From contig CAZCQH010000023.1 in NCBI GenBank assembly GCA_964500805.1, positions 1 to 64,000 of the forward strand: a DNA stretch of 64,000 nucleotides. The letters run 5' to 3'. Origin of the DNA: Ga0077555 sp964500805 (GTDB lineage: Bacteria; Pseudomonadota; Alphaproteobacteria; Rhizobiales; Hyphomicrobiaceae). The notes beneath the pieces are model-generated. The model ran no database searches, was not told the origin of the DNA, and worked only from the letters and a program-made list of their open reading frames with translations. This document shows, one piece after another, positions 26,670 through 34,720 of the stretch. The position numbers were made by a program, and so were the translations under genes. How positions within the stretch are numbered: the first letter of the stretch is position 1; each line of letters starts with the position of its first letter.

Positions 26670-27740
26670 GTGTCGGTCTTCGAGCGCTACCTGACAGTTT
26701 GGGTCGTTCTCTGCATTGTCGCCGGCATTGCACTCGGCTGGCTGATGCCCGGCCTCTTCCAGGCCATCGGCGCAGCCGAGATCGCCAAGGTCAACCTGCC
26801 GGTCGCTCTGCTGATCTGGCTGATGATCATCCCCATGCTGGTGAAGATCGATTTCGCCGCGCTCAACCGCGTCACCGAGCACTGGCGCGGCATTGGCGTG
26901 ACGCTCTTCATCAACTGGGCGGTGAAACCATTCTCGATGGCGCTGCTCGGCTGGCTCTTCATCGGCTGGCTGTTTCGGCCCTATCTCCCCGCCGACCAGA
27001 TCAACAGCTATATCGCGGGTCTCATATTGCTTGCCGCGGCGCCCTGTACCGCCATGGTTTTCGTCTGGAGCAACTTGTCTGATGGCGAACCGCACTTCAC
27101 ATTGAGCCAGGTCGCGTTGAATGACGTGATCATGGTGTTTGCCTTCGCGCCGCTCGTGGCACTCCTGCTTGGTCTCTCGGCGATCACGGTGCCCTGGCAG
27201 ACGCTGTTGCTGTCGGTCGGGCTCTACATCGTCGTGCCGGTGGTCATCGCTCAGGTCATCCGCAACTCGGTGATTGGACACGGTGGCGAGGCCGCGCTCG
27301 GGCAATTGCTGGCCAAGTTGCAGCCGCTGTCGCTGATCGCGCTGCTGACGACGTTGATCCTGCTGTTTGGATTTCAGGGCAAGCAGATCCTGGCTCAGCC
27401 CCTGGTCATCGCCATGTTGGCTGTGCCCATTCTGATCCAGGTCTACTTCAACTCAGGTCTCGCCTATTTGCTCAACCGCACGGCGGGCGAGGCTCACTGC
27501 GTAGCAGCGCCCTCGGCCCTGATTGGAGCGAGCAACTTCTTCGAGCTGGCAGTGGCTGCAGCGATCAGCCTGTTTGGCTTCGATTCCGGCGCCGCGCTCG
27601 CAACCGTCGTCGGCGTGCTGATCGAGGTGCCCGTGATGCTCTCGGTGGTCAAGATCGTGAACCAGACCAAGGGCTGGTACGAGTCCGCACCCGCGGTGAA
27701 GCGAGCGTCGCGCGTAGGTCGGAGTGAGCGGGCCACCTGA
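26670..27740 (+). CDS. acr3: ACR3-family arsenite efflux transporter
   Basis: A 356-residue BASS-superfamily permease with about ten hydrophobic segments. ACR3 signatures: FERYLTVWVVLCIVAGIALGW at the N-terminus, MIIPMLVKIDF, LAAAPCTAMVFVWSNLSDG with the conserved catalytic Cys, and ALIGASNFFELAVAAAISLFG. It pumps As(III) out of the cell. Start is GTG 26670. No arsR, arsC or arsH gene adjoins. The last codons, read V-G-R-S-E-R-A-T, lie inside the left arm of a palindromic repeat (27713-27737) that also supplies the stop; without it the protein would end differently. Confidence 0.93.
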   Translation: MSVFERYLTVWVVLCIVAGIALGWLMPGLFQAIGAAEIAKVNLPVALLIWLMIIPMLVKIDFAALNRVTEHWRGIGVTLFINWAVKPFSMALLGWLFIGWLFRPYLPADQINSYIAGLILLAAAPCTAMVFVWSNLSDGEPHFTLSQVALNDVIMVFAFAPLVALLLGLSAITVPWQTLLLSVGLYIVVPVVIAQVIRNSVIGHGGEAALGQLLAKLQPLSLIALLTTLILLFGFQGKQILAQPLVIAMLAVPILIQVYFNSGLAYLLNRTAGEAHCVAAPSALIGASNFFELAVAAAISLFGFDSGAALATVVGVLIEVPVMLSVVKIVNQTKGWYESAPAVKRASRVGRSERAT

Positions 27741-27896
27741 TCTCTCAGGACTTGACACAGCCCCCAGACCCGCGAAGTCCGACAACTGGATCCACGGCAT
27801 GATGATCGCGAAGGCTCGTCGCGTCGCGTCGGACTTCGCCGGACGAACGCCACGGCTCAAATGTGAGCGCGGTGGCCGGTTCACTCCGACCTACGG
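27713..27896. repeat. 184-bp palindromic element A with 25-bp inverted arms
   Basis: Left arm 27713-27737 begins CGTAGGTCGGAGTGAGC; right arm 27872-27896 is its reverse complement with two mismatches in 25. An inner exact 12-bp pair, GCGAAGTCCGAC (27772-27783) and GTCGGACTTCGC (27828-27839), lies between. No protein is encoded within. The left arm overlaps the end of the ACR3 gene. The outer-arm core CGTAGGTCGGAGTGA recurs in the element at 51372. Confidence 0.85.
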
Positions 27897-27908
27897 CCGG
27901 CCGTGACC

Positions 27909-28040
27909 TCAGCCATGCCGGGCGTTGCGCCGGTGCGTCTTTGCCTTGCGCAATTTCTCGGCGACGCGGCGCTTCTGGCGCGGATAGAGCGCACGCTTGT
28001 TCTTGGCGTAGGGTGGGGCTTTGGTGTTGGTGTCGGCCAT
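27909..28040 (-). CDS. Small highly basic protein (43 residues)
   Basis: An ATG-to-TGA frame of 43 codons reading MADTNTKAPPYAKNKRALYP then a Lys/Arg-rich helix ending in RKAKTHRRNARHG. About 18 of 43 residues are Lys, Arg or His. A partial ribosome-binding site AGGG lies ten bases upstream. The distribution (short acidic-neutral start, PPY turn, long basic helix) suggests a nucleic-acid or ribosome-associated protein. I do not recognise a named family. The gene ends 13 bases from the repeat element. Confidence 0.6.
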   Translation of the reverse strand: MADTNTKAPPYAKNKRALYPRQKRRVAEKLRKAKTHRRNARHG

Positions 28041-28173
28041 GGCGGATATCCCTGTAGCGGTTACTTCAAAGCGTTCGAGGCGCTTATTGGCAGACCCGGC
28101 GAGACAATTCCAGCCCGAACCTCATTCCAGAACACGCCCGGTCACGCTCTCCCTGCTTCGTCCTTGAACAAAA

Positions 28174-28728
28174 CTAAGGCCCAACAATTTCAAGCATCGG
28201 CCAGCGCTGCAGCCAGTCCTTCGAGGCAATGCGCTGGCGATAGATCTCGAGCTTCCGGCCAAACGTGGGAGTAGGCCGGACCCGCAGCTGCAGCAGGTCG
28301 TCGATCCCATGCGGCGCAATGACCTCGACGCGATCTCCGTTCAACCGCGCTGCAATCGCCGTCGCCGTTTCCGGCCAGTGGCGGATGGCATCCTCCGTGT
28401 CGCGATAGGGCGCATCGCCGTTGCGCTCATGCATGCGCGCCTGGTTGTGCACTGACCAGGGTACGTCGGGCAAAGCCTCAAACAGCCGCTTCTCGATCTC
28501 GAGATCCCGCGCGAGGCTCGCAGCGGCACAGTCGCAATAGACCACGTCAACGTCACTGCCAGACACGAACTCCACGGGCCGGCCGTGCAAATGGTCCCAG
28601 ACGGCATTGCGAATGAGCCCAGCCCCGACCCAGCAATCCTCGATACCGATCATAGCAACGGGACGCAGCACGGACATGATCCGTGGCTGCTGTGAAAGGA
28701 AATCCGCCAGGTCGGATATCGTTCGCAT
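28174..28728 (-). CDS. Nucleotidyltransferase family protein (DUF925/COG3575 type)
   Basis: A 184-residue protein. Start ATG 28728 lies four bases behind GGAAGGG. Motifs: DCWVGAGLIRNAVWDHLHGRP followed by SDVDVVYCD (metal-binding Asp pair) and later SVHNQARMHERNGDAPYRDTEDAIRHWPETATAIAARL, matching uncharacterised nucleotidyltransferases of this class. The final segment TPTFGRKLEIYRQRIASKDWLQRWP is also typical. Substrate unknown. It lies downstream of the Clp/RF2-like gene by 172 bases, same strand. Confidence 0.88.
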   Translation of the reverse strand: MRTISDLADFLSQQPRIMSVLRPVAMIGIEDCWVGAGLIRNAVWDHLHGRPVEFVSGSDVDVVYCDCAAASLARDLEIEKRLFEALPDVPWSVHNQARMHERNGDAPYRDTEDAIRHWPETATAIAARLNGDRVEVIAPHGIDDLLQLRVRPTPTFGRKLEIYRQRIASKDWLQRWPMLEIVGP

Positions 28729-28900
28729 AGCCCTTCCAGTATTCCGTCCCGCCGGCTGCTGGAATGTCATAGCGGCAAAAGCGCGTGAGTTGCCGGGCGA
28801 ACATGTCGTTTGAACGACGAAAACTCAAACGGTCCGGACTTTGCGATCGACGGTCTCCCGGCGGCATCGATTTTTCATGGGCGACTGGCTTCGAGCTAGC

Positions 28901-31900
28901 CTACCCGGCACTGTCACTCGTCATCACATCGAAATCCCCGGCGAGCACCTGGGCGAGCTTGCCGGTGCGCCAGCTACCGTCGGCATTGCGTACGAGCGGT
29001 GCCGGTCCGCGGCGATAGCGGCGCACCACCGTGCTAATCCGCGGCACCTTGGTGAAGCCCGCCGCCAGTTCGGTCCGCAGCTGCGCCTTGGATTGTGCGC
29101 CGGCCGGCGAGGGCACGACCAGCACACGCGCCGCGATCCGGCTCGCGCCATTGGCCGCCTCTGCAAGCTCTTCGACGTGGAGCCCTACCTCCCGCACGAG
29201 CGTTCGATGAGCCCCGAATCCGCCAATCACCAACAACGGCAGCTCACCACTCCCGATGGGTTCGAGCTCGGTCAGCTGCATGTTCCGCTTGCGGCACCAA
29301 TGGCGGTACATGTCGAGCACCTCGCGCTGCCATCGCGCGGCCTGCCGCCGTTCACCGCTGTGAGTCTCGAGCGCACCCTCGACCCTAACCGCAACTTCCG
29401 CAGGCGCCGCTTCGCCCAGATCGCGGAGCCCCTCGTTGACCAGCATCAACTGCATGGCGAGCCTTGACATCACCTCCCGTGCAGAAACCCCGGATTGATT
29501 GCGTCCGCGGGCTAACCGACCCTGCAGCGAGGCAGCCGTATCCGCCGCAACCGCGAGGCGGTCCATCAGCTCGTAGCGCGACAGTGTTTCGAACCGGTCA
29601 GCCCGCGACCAGAAGCCGGACTCGTTGATCGTAGCGGAGAGGCTGGCTTTCTCCGCCTCCCAGTCTGGCGCGGCGACGCGGGCGGCAATGCTCTCCTGTG
29701 CGGCTGCAAGCGCATCGATCTCGGCGGCGACCCCTCTCGGCATGAGCATAATCGACTGCAGGGATGGTTGCTCCACCGCACCATTGACCGTCCGAGCTGC
29801 TGGACTACTTGCCCCTGCCGGCGGCGGCACGTAGGCCTCACCGTCCCCATCCGGATCGACGAACTCCGCTTGAATGCCCTCCCCGTCACTCTTCATGAAC
29901 ACGAACTGCTCACCCTCGGGCGCCCGCCGCTCGACAATCGCGGCAGCCAACGGCGCCACTACGTACTGGTCGATTGCGCGCTTCAAAGGTCGCGCACCCA
30001 TGTCCGGCGAGAAGCCCTTCTCCAGCAGAAACTCCAGCGCGGACGCCTCCCACTCCACCGCCCAGCCGCGATCTTTGAGGCCACGCCGACTATAAAGCCG
30101 GTCGAGCTCTTTCCTGAGAATGCCGCGCATCAGCTCACGCGTCAGCGGCTGGAATACGATCACTTTGTCGAGCCGGTTCTGGAACTCCGGCCGGAAGGTC
30201 TGTCCGACGGCGCGCAGCACCTGGTCGTTGGTGTAGACGTTGCGACCGGGTGCGAAACCCAATCCCGACGATTGATGGCTGGTCGCGCCGAGATTCGTCG
30301 TCAGGATGATCAGGCTGTGGCGGAAGTCGGCCGTCTGACCGTTGCTGTCAGTGAGGCGACCCTCGTCGAAGATCTGCAGGCACAGGTCCCAGATCAACGG
30401 GTTCGACTTCTCGAACTCGTCAAGCAGAATGAGCGAGAACGGTTGCTTCCGAATACGGTTGATCAGCGTGTCGGAGTCCGGCGGCACTGCCGGCCCGCCG
30501 ATGATCTTCACGGTGGAATCGGGCGCCTGATACTCGCTCATGTCGAGCCGCACCATGCGGTCGACGGAGCCGAAGAGGTACTCCGCAATCGCCTTTGCAA
30601 GCTCGGTCTTTCCCGTGCCGGTCGGCCCCGCAAAGAGGAACACCCCGAACGGCTTTATCGGATCGTTGAGGCCCGACTTCAGCATCGCGATGCGCTCGAC
30701 GATGCTTTGCACCGCCTCCGGCTGGCCGATCACGCGCGCCGAGAAGAACTTGGTGATCTCGGCAAGGTCGATGCGCTCGCTGCCATCGAGGATCGAGCGC
30801 GGCAGGCCGGTGAGCTGGGCAAGCGTATCGAGCACGTCGCGCCCGGTGAGACGCCGCCCGCTGGCCTGCTCGACCCTGAGCACCGAGACACGCATCAGCG
30901 ACAGCGCTGACCCCGGCAGCCCCGAGGCAGAAAGATAGTGCCCCGCCGCATCGATCGCCGTCTCGGCGAACGACGGCTCGATTGTGAGCTTGAACTCCGC
31001 AGCGAGCGCCTTCGCGAGCCCGGCAGCCAGCGGCTTGGTCTCCTCCGCGTCCAGCGGCTCCAGCCGCACCACCTCGAACGCGCGCCGCATTGCAGGCCTC
31101 ATCTGCATCAGCCGTGCTGCTTGCGCCGGAGTCGCCTCGCCCCAGAGCACCAGCCGCCCCGATGCCACTGCCGGCATGAGCTGATCGAGGATGGTGGCAC
31201 TCTGAGCCTGATGCGTGCCGCTCAGCGCCATGCCAAGAATATCGGGCACGTACCAGATGATCTTGCGATTGGAGGCGAGCTCTTGCGTTGCCTGCCGGAC
31301 ACGCTGCTCAAGCTGGCCTATGTACTGCTGGCCCGCCTGCAGGTCGGCGGCTCCCGCCTCGAACACACGCCAGTTGTTTTGCCTGATGCGTTGGCTCAAC
31401 AGCTTCAGGAACGAGGTCTTGCCCGAAAGCGGATCACCGGTCACCAGCAGCGACCGGATCGGTAAGCGGCCAAGCGCAGTCTGCGCGGCGGACAGCCCCT
31501 CGTTCCAGGCGGGCACGTCGAGCGGCTTGTCCGCACCCGTCGCCTGAGTCCAGAAGCGGCCGATTGCATCGAGGAACGACTTATTGTCCTCGGCCGTCGA
31601 CTGGAATTGAAGCGACGTGTCGCCGCTCCCAGCATCTGCCGGCAGCAACTCCATCAGCCGCCGCGCAAAGGGGCGATCAAGTCGTCGCAGGAACTCGCGT
31701 ACCGTGCCATGAATGGCGAAGTTCTGCGCAAGTTGGCTCCCGAGCTCGGGCGTCGCGTCTCGGCCTACGAGCGCATCGAAGTACGAAGCGAAGGCATCTC
31801 GCACCATTAGATTGTCGATCCACCAGCTCTCAATGCTCTGCAGCGGCGCCCCGGCAGCAACCGATCCTCCCTGTTTGCCGAGGTAGTCGAGCGCATAGGT

Positions 31901-32500
31901 CAGTTGCCAAATGCCAAAGGCGCTCGCAGTTTCGGCGACTGGCTGCGCCAGCTCACCGCCATCGGGACGCTGCTCGAGCGCCTTGATCGCCGCGCAGCCA
32001 TGAGGCCAAGAGTTTCCGATGATGTAGCGACGCACCTCCTCGATCGGCACGCCCGGATCAGCAAAGATGCGCACCATTTCCTCGAACGAAGGCTCGCCAG
32101 AGAGCTCTCGCGGATGCGCAATATTTTCAGTAAGCGCCTGCATGCCATTGCACAGCCGCCTGAGTCGCATCGCCCGCGTATCTTCGCCTTGCGAGGTTGC
32201 CCAATTCGACGCAGCGCCCATCGCCGCGACACGCCCGAGCCATTCGCGAAGCACCCCCAGCATCGATTGCTGCCCCGTGCGCGGCTGCAACCCGAGCCCA
32301 GAGGCCAACGCCAGACCCGCTACTAGCCCCGTCAACAACCAGAGAACCGACCACACGCCGAGCCTGCTTTCGCGCCAATTGCGCGCCGCCAGATCTTGTC
32401 CGGCGGCACCCACCCCAAGTGATGCCTTGCTCCCTCGCACTCGCAGACCGAGAGACGTCAAGGACTTTATCTGCCATGGCCAATGTGGCCCTGCTGACAA
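28901..32500 (-). CDS. Membrane-anchored Clp/Hsp100-like AAA+ ATPase fused to an RF2-like domain lacking GGQ
   Basis: 1199 residues. Seen in order: one membrane segment (about 49-70, VWSVLWLLTGLVAGLALASG); a helical region of no recognised family (80-340); a degenerate Clp D1 (Walker A GDPLSGKT 355-362, Walker B without Glu, WYVPDILG 416-423; pore-like QQYIG 391-395; RRAFE Arg finger 472-476); a full Clp D2 (Walker A GPTGTGKT 625-632, Walker B LILLDEFEK 690-698, sensor TTNLG 734-738, FRPEFQNRLD, sensor-2 GARPLKR 835-841); then, after a Pro/Ala linker (890-910), a segment like release factor 2 (about 945-1190). The RF2-like part has PDWEAEKASLSATINESGFW, LDMYRHWCRKRNMQ, IGGFGAHRTLVREVGLHV and the tail RTGKLAQVLAGDFD but no GGQ and no SPF. 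D2 pore-loop aromatic is missing. Start is a TTG; V30 or V21 are alternatives. Function unknown; see findings. Confidence 0.85.
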   Translation of the reverse strand: MSAGPHWPWQIKSLTSLGLRVRGSKASLGVGAAGQDLAARNWRESRLGVWSVLWLLTGLVAGLALASGLGLQPRTGQQSMLGVLREWLGRVAAMGAASNWATSQGEDTRAMRLRRLCNGMQALTENIAHPRELSGEPSFEEMVRIFADPGVPIEEVRRYIIGNSWPHGCAAIKALEQRPDGGELAQPVAETASAFGIWQLTYALDYLGKQGGSVAAGAPLQSIESWWIDNLMVRDAFASYFDALVGRDATPELGSQLAQNFAIHGTVREFLRRLDRPFARRLMELLPADAGSGDTSLQFQSTAEDNKSFLDAIGRFWTQATGADKPLDVPAWNEGLSAAQTALGRLPIRSLLVTGDPLSGKTSFLKLLSQRIRQNNWRVFEAGAADLQAGQQYIGQLEQRVRQATQELASNRKIIWYVPDILGMALSGTHQAQSATILDQLMPAVASGRLVLWGEATPAQAARLMQMRPAMRRAFEVVRLEPLDAEETKPLAAGLAKALAAEFKLTIEPSFAETAIDAAGHYLSASGLPGSALSLMRVSVLRVEQASGRRLTGRDVLDTLAQLTGLPRSILDGSERIDLAEITKFFSARVIGQPEAVQSIVERIAMLKSGLNDPIKPFGVFLFAGPTGTGKTELAKAIAEYLFGSVDRMVRLDMSEYQAPDSTVKIIGGPAVPPDSDTLINRIRKQPFSLILLDEFEKSNPLIWDLCLQIFDEGRLTDSNGQTADFRHSLIILTTNLGATSHQSSGLGFAPGRNVYTNDQVLRAVGQTFRPEFQNRLDKVIVFQPLTRELMRGILRKELDRLYSRRGLKDRGWAVEWEASALEFLLEKGFSPDMGARPLKRAIDQYVVAPLAAAIVERRAPEGEQFVFMKSDGEGIQAEFVDPDGDGEAYVPPPAGASSPAARTVNGAVEQPSLQSIMLMPRGVAAEIDALAAAQESIAARVAAPDWEAEKASLSATINESGFWSRADRFETLSRYELMDRLAVAADTAASLQGRLARGRNQSGVSAREVMSRLAMQLMLVNEGLRDLGEAAPAEVAVRVEGALETHSGERRQAARWQREVLDMYRHWCRKRNMQLTELEPIGSGELPLLVIGGFGAHRTLVREVGLHVEELAEAANGASRIAARVLVVPSPAGAQSKAQLRTELAAGFTKVPRISTVVRRYRRGPAPLVRNADGSWRTGKLAQVLAGDFDVMTSDSAG

Positions 32501-32583
32501 ACAGGTGCCACGCCGCTACTCTCTCGCGCAACAGTAACGCGAGCCAGCGCCAAACGCTGGCCCCACCAACCAGGGAGGATACT

Positions 32584-33555
32584 ATGCGCTTGCGCGCCTT
32601 TGCGCTGGCTGCCGCTGCGGCTGCATCGATTGCGTTGACCACTCCAGGCCGCGCACAGACCGATTTTCCGTCGAAGCCCGTGACGCTGATCGTGCCTTTT
32701 GCCGCGGGCGTGTCGGCCGATCTGCTCTTCCGCGGTCTCGCCGAGCTTGCGCAGAAGCACCTCGGCCAACCGATCATCGTCGACAACAAGCCCGGCGGCA
32801 GCTCGACGCTGGGCATCGCGCAGATGGCCGCCTCCGCCAAGCCGGATGGCTATACCATCGCTCAAATCGCGATCCCCGCCTACCGTGTGCCGGTGATGCA
32901 GAAGGCGACCTACGATCCGGTGAAGGACTTCACCTATATCATCCTGATCGGCGGCTATACGCTCGGGACGGTGGTGAAGGCCGATGGCCCGTTCAAGAAG
33001 TGGCAGGACGTGATCGACTTCGCCAAGGCCAACCCCGGCAAGTTCACCTACACCACGATAGGGCCGGCAACGACCAACGGCATCGCTATGGAGCTGATGG
33101 CACGTCAGTCGGGCGTGCAGTTCACCCATGTTCCGGGCAAGGGCGGTGGCGAAGGTATTGCGGCCGTTCTCGGCAATCACGTGATGGCAATGACGGAAAG
33201 CCCCTCGTGGGCGCCGATGGTCGCCTCAGGTGAATTGCGGCTGCTGATGGTGCTCAATGGCGAACGCAGCAAAAAGTGGCCCGACGCGCCGAGCCTGAAG
33301 GAGCTGGGCTACAAGTACGAGTTCGACTCGCCCTTCGGTCTTGTCGGACCGAAGGGCATGGACCCCGCCGTCGTGAAAAAACTGCACGACGCATTCAAGG
33401 CCGCCTACGACGATCCGAAGGCGCCGGAGATCTACGCCAAGTTCGATTTCGTGCGCCGCTACATGAATACGGCGGACTATCAGGCGTTCGTGCCGAAGCT
33501 GGCCGCCGATGAAAAAGCGGCGCTGGAGCAGCTGGGGCTCGCGAAGAAGGATTGA
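32584..33555 (+). CDS. Bug-family tripartite tricarboxylate transporter substrate-binding protein
   Basis: A 323-residue periplasmic binding protein of the TctC/Bug family. Start ATG 32584 follows GGGAGGA. Signal peptide about 1-24 (RAFALAAAAAASIALTTPGRA), then the family opening DFPSKPVTLIVPFAAGVSADLLFRGLAELAQKHLGQPIIVDNKPGGSS and GPATTNGIAMELMARQSGVQFTHVPGKGGGEGIAAVLGNHV. It should bind a carboxylate for TctAB or act as a sensor partner. No tctA or tctB is present in the window. Divergent from the Clp/RF2-like gene with 83 bases between. Confidence 0.94.
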   Translation: MRLRAFALAAAAAASIALTTPGRAQTDFPSKPVTLIVPFAAGVSADLLFRGLAELAQKHLGQPIIVDNKPGGSSTLGIAQMAASAKPDGYTIAQIAIPAYRVPVMQKATYDPVKDFTYIILIGGYTLGTVVKADGPFKKWQDVIDFAKANPGKFTYTTIGPATTNGIAMELMARQSGVQFTHVPGKGGGEGIAAVLGNHVMAMTESPSWAPMVASGELRLLMVLNGERSKKWPDAPSLKELGYKYEFDSPFGLVGPKGMDPAVVKKLHDAFKAAYDDPKAPEIYAKFDFVRRYMNTADYQAFVPKLAADEKAALEQLGLAKKD

Positions 33556-33627
33556 TCGGGACTGCAATTGCTCAGATCATCGCGCGGCGCGGCGTTGCCC
33601 GCGCCGCACTCGTTTCGGGAGACGGCC

Positions 33628-34719
33628 ATGCCGAAGAAGACGGTGCTGGTGGCGGGCGCCTCGGGCCTCGTCGGCTACGCGGCGATGAAGCACTTCTCGC
33701 GTACGCCTGACTGCGATGTGATCGCCATCTCGCGTCGCCATCCAGGAGAGACATTCGGCGCCCGCTTCGTTCCGGTCGACCTGATGGACCGGCGGCAGAG
33801 CGCGGAAGCCGCGTCGTCGTTCCCCGACGTCACGCATGTCATCTACGCCGCGCTTTACGAGCGCCCCGGCCTTGTCGAAGGTTGGCGCGAGGCCGAGCAG
33901 ATCCGCATCAACGACGAGATGCTGCGCAATCTTCTTGAGCCGCTGGCTGCAACCTCGCCAACTCTCACTCATGTCTCGCTGCTCCAGGGCACCAAAGCCT
34001 ACGGTGTCCACGCTCGCCCCATGGCCTATCCCGCCCGCGAAGGCCGCTCGGAAGCCCGTGACGTCCCCAATTTCTATTGGAACCAGGAGGACTATCTGCG
34101 CGCGAAGCAGCGGGGCTCCTCGTGGGGATTCTCTATCTTCCGCCCCGTGCTGATCATCGGCTACTCGCAAGGCAGCGCCATGAATCTTATCCCGGCGCTC
34201 GGCGTCTACGCGGCGATGATGAAGGAGCGCGGTGAGCCTCTCTATTACCCCGGCGGTCCCGGCCGTGTCTCTCAGGCCATCGACGCCGATCTCCTGGCCC
34301 GCGTCATGGCCTGGGCTGGCGAGGCGCCGGCAGCGCGCAACGAGACCTTCAACGTTGCGAACGGCGACGTGTTCTCATGGCCGAATGTGTGGCCGGCCAT
34401 CGCCGACGCCTTCGGCATGAAATCCGGCGAACCGCGCACTTGCTTCATGCAGCGCGAGATTTTGCCTCGCGAGGCCGATTGGGCACGCATCCGGGAGAAG
34501 CACCGGCTGTCATCGCCGGATCTGAAGTCGTTCGTCGGCTTGTCCTTCGAGTATGCCGACTACCAAATGGGAACCGGCCGCACCGAGCCGGCGCCGCCCT
34601 CGTTCTCCTCGACCATCAAGCTGATGCAGGCCGGCTTCCACGAGGTGATCGACACGGAAGTGATGTTCCGCACCGCTATCCGTGAATTCCAGGAGCGCCA
34701 TTTGCTGCCGGCGCCCTGA
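33628..34719 (+). CDS. PRISE-like SDR reductase (progesterone 5-beta-reductase/iridoid synthase-like)
   Basis: A 363-residue extended SDR. Start ATG 33628 after GGGAGACGG. Cofactor motif VLVAGASGLVGYAAMKHF, then LLQGTKAYGVHARP (Lys) and VPNFYWNQEDYL (catalytic Tyr in the PRISE NFYxxxED motif rather than YxxxK), FSIFRPVLIIGYSQGSAMNLIPALGVYAA. Such proteins reduce activated enones with NADPH. Bacterial substrates are poorly known. It follows the Bug gene by 72 bases in the same direction, so uptake and reduction of one compound is possible. Confidence 0.88.
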   Translation: MPKKTVLVAGASGLVGYAAMKHFSRTPDCDVIAISRRHPGETFGARFVPVDLMDRRQSAEAASSFPDVTHVIYAALYERPGLVEGWREAEQIRINDEMLRNLLEPLAATSPTLTHVSLLQGTKAYGVHARPMAYPAREGRSEARDVPNFYWNQEDYLRAKQRGSSWGFSIFRPVLIIGYSQGSAMNLIPALGVYAAMMKERGEPLYYPGGPGRVSQAIDADLLARVMAWAGEAPAARNETFNVANGDVFSWPNVWPAIADAFGMKSGEPRTCFMQREILPREADWARIREKHRLSSPDLKSFVGLSFEYADYQMGTGRTEPAPPSFSSTIKLMQAGFHEVIDTEVMFRTAIREFQERHLLPAP

Positions 34720-34720
34720 A

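Noticed and set aside
27713..27896. Element A as an insertion sequence
   Set aside because: Only 184 bases, no transposase frame inside and no clear target duplication; a palindromic non-autonomous repeat fits better.
28901..32500. The Clp-like protein as ClpV of a type VI secretion system
   Set aside because: No Tss genes are present, and the membrane segment and RF2-like C-terminus do not fit ClpV.
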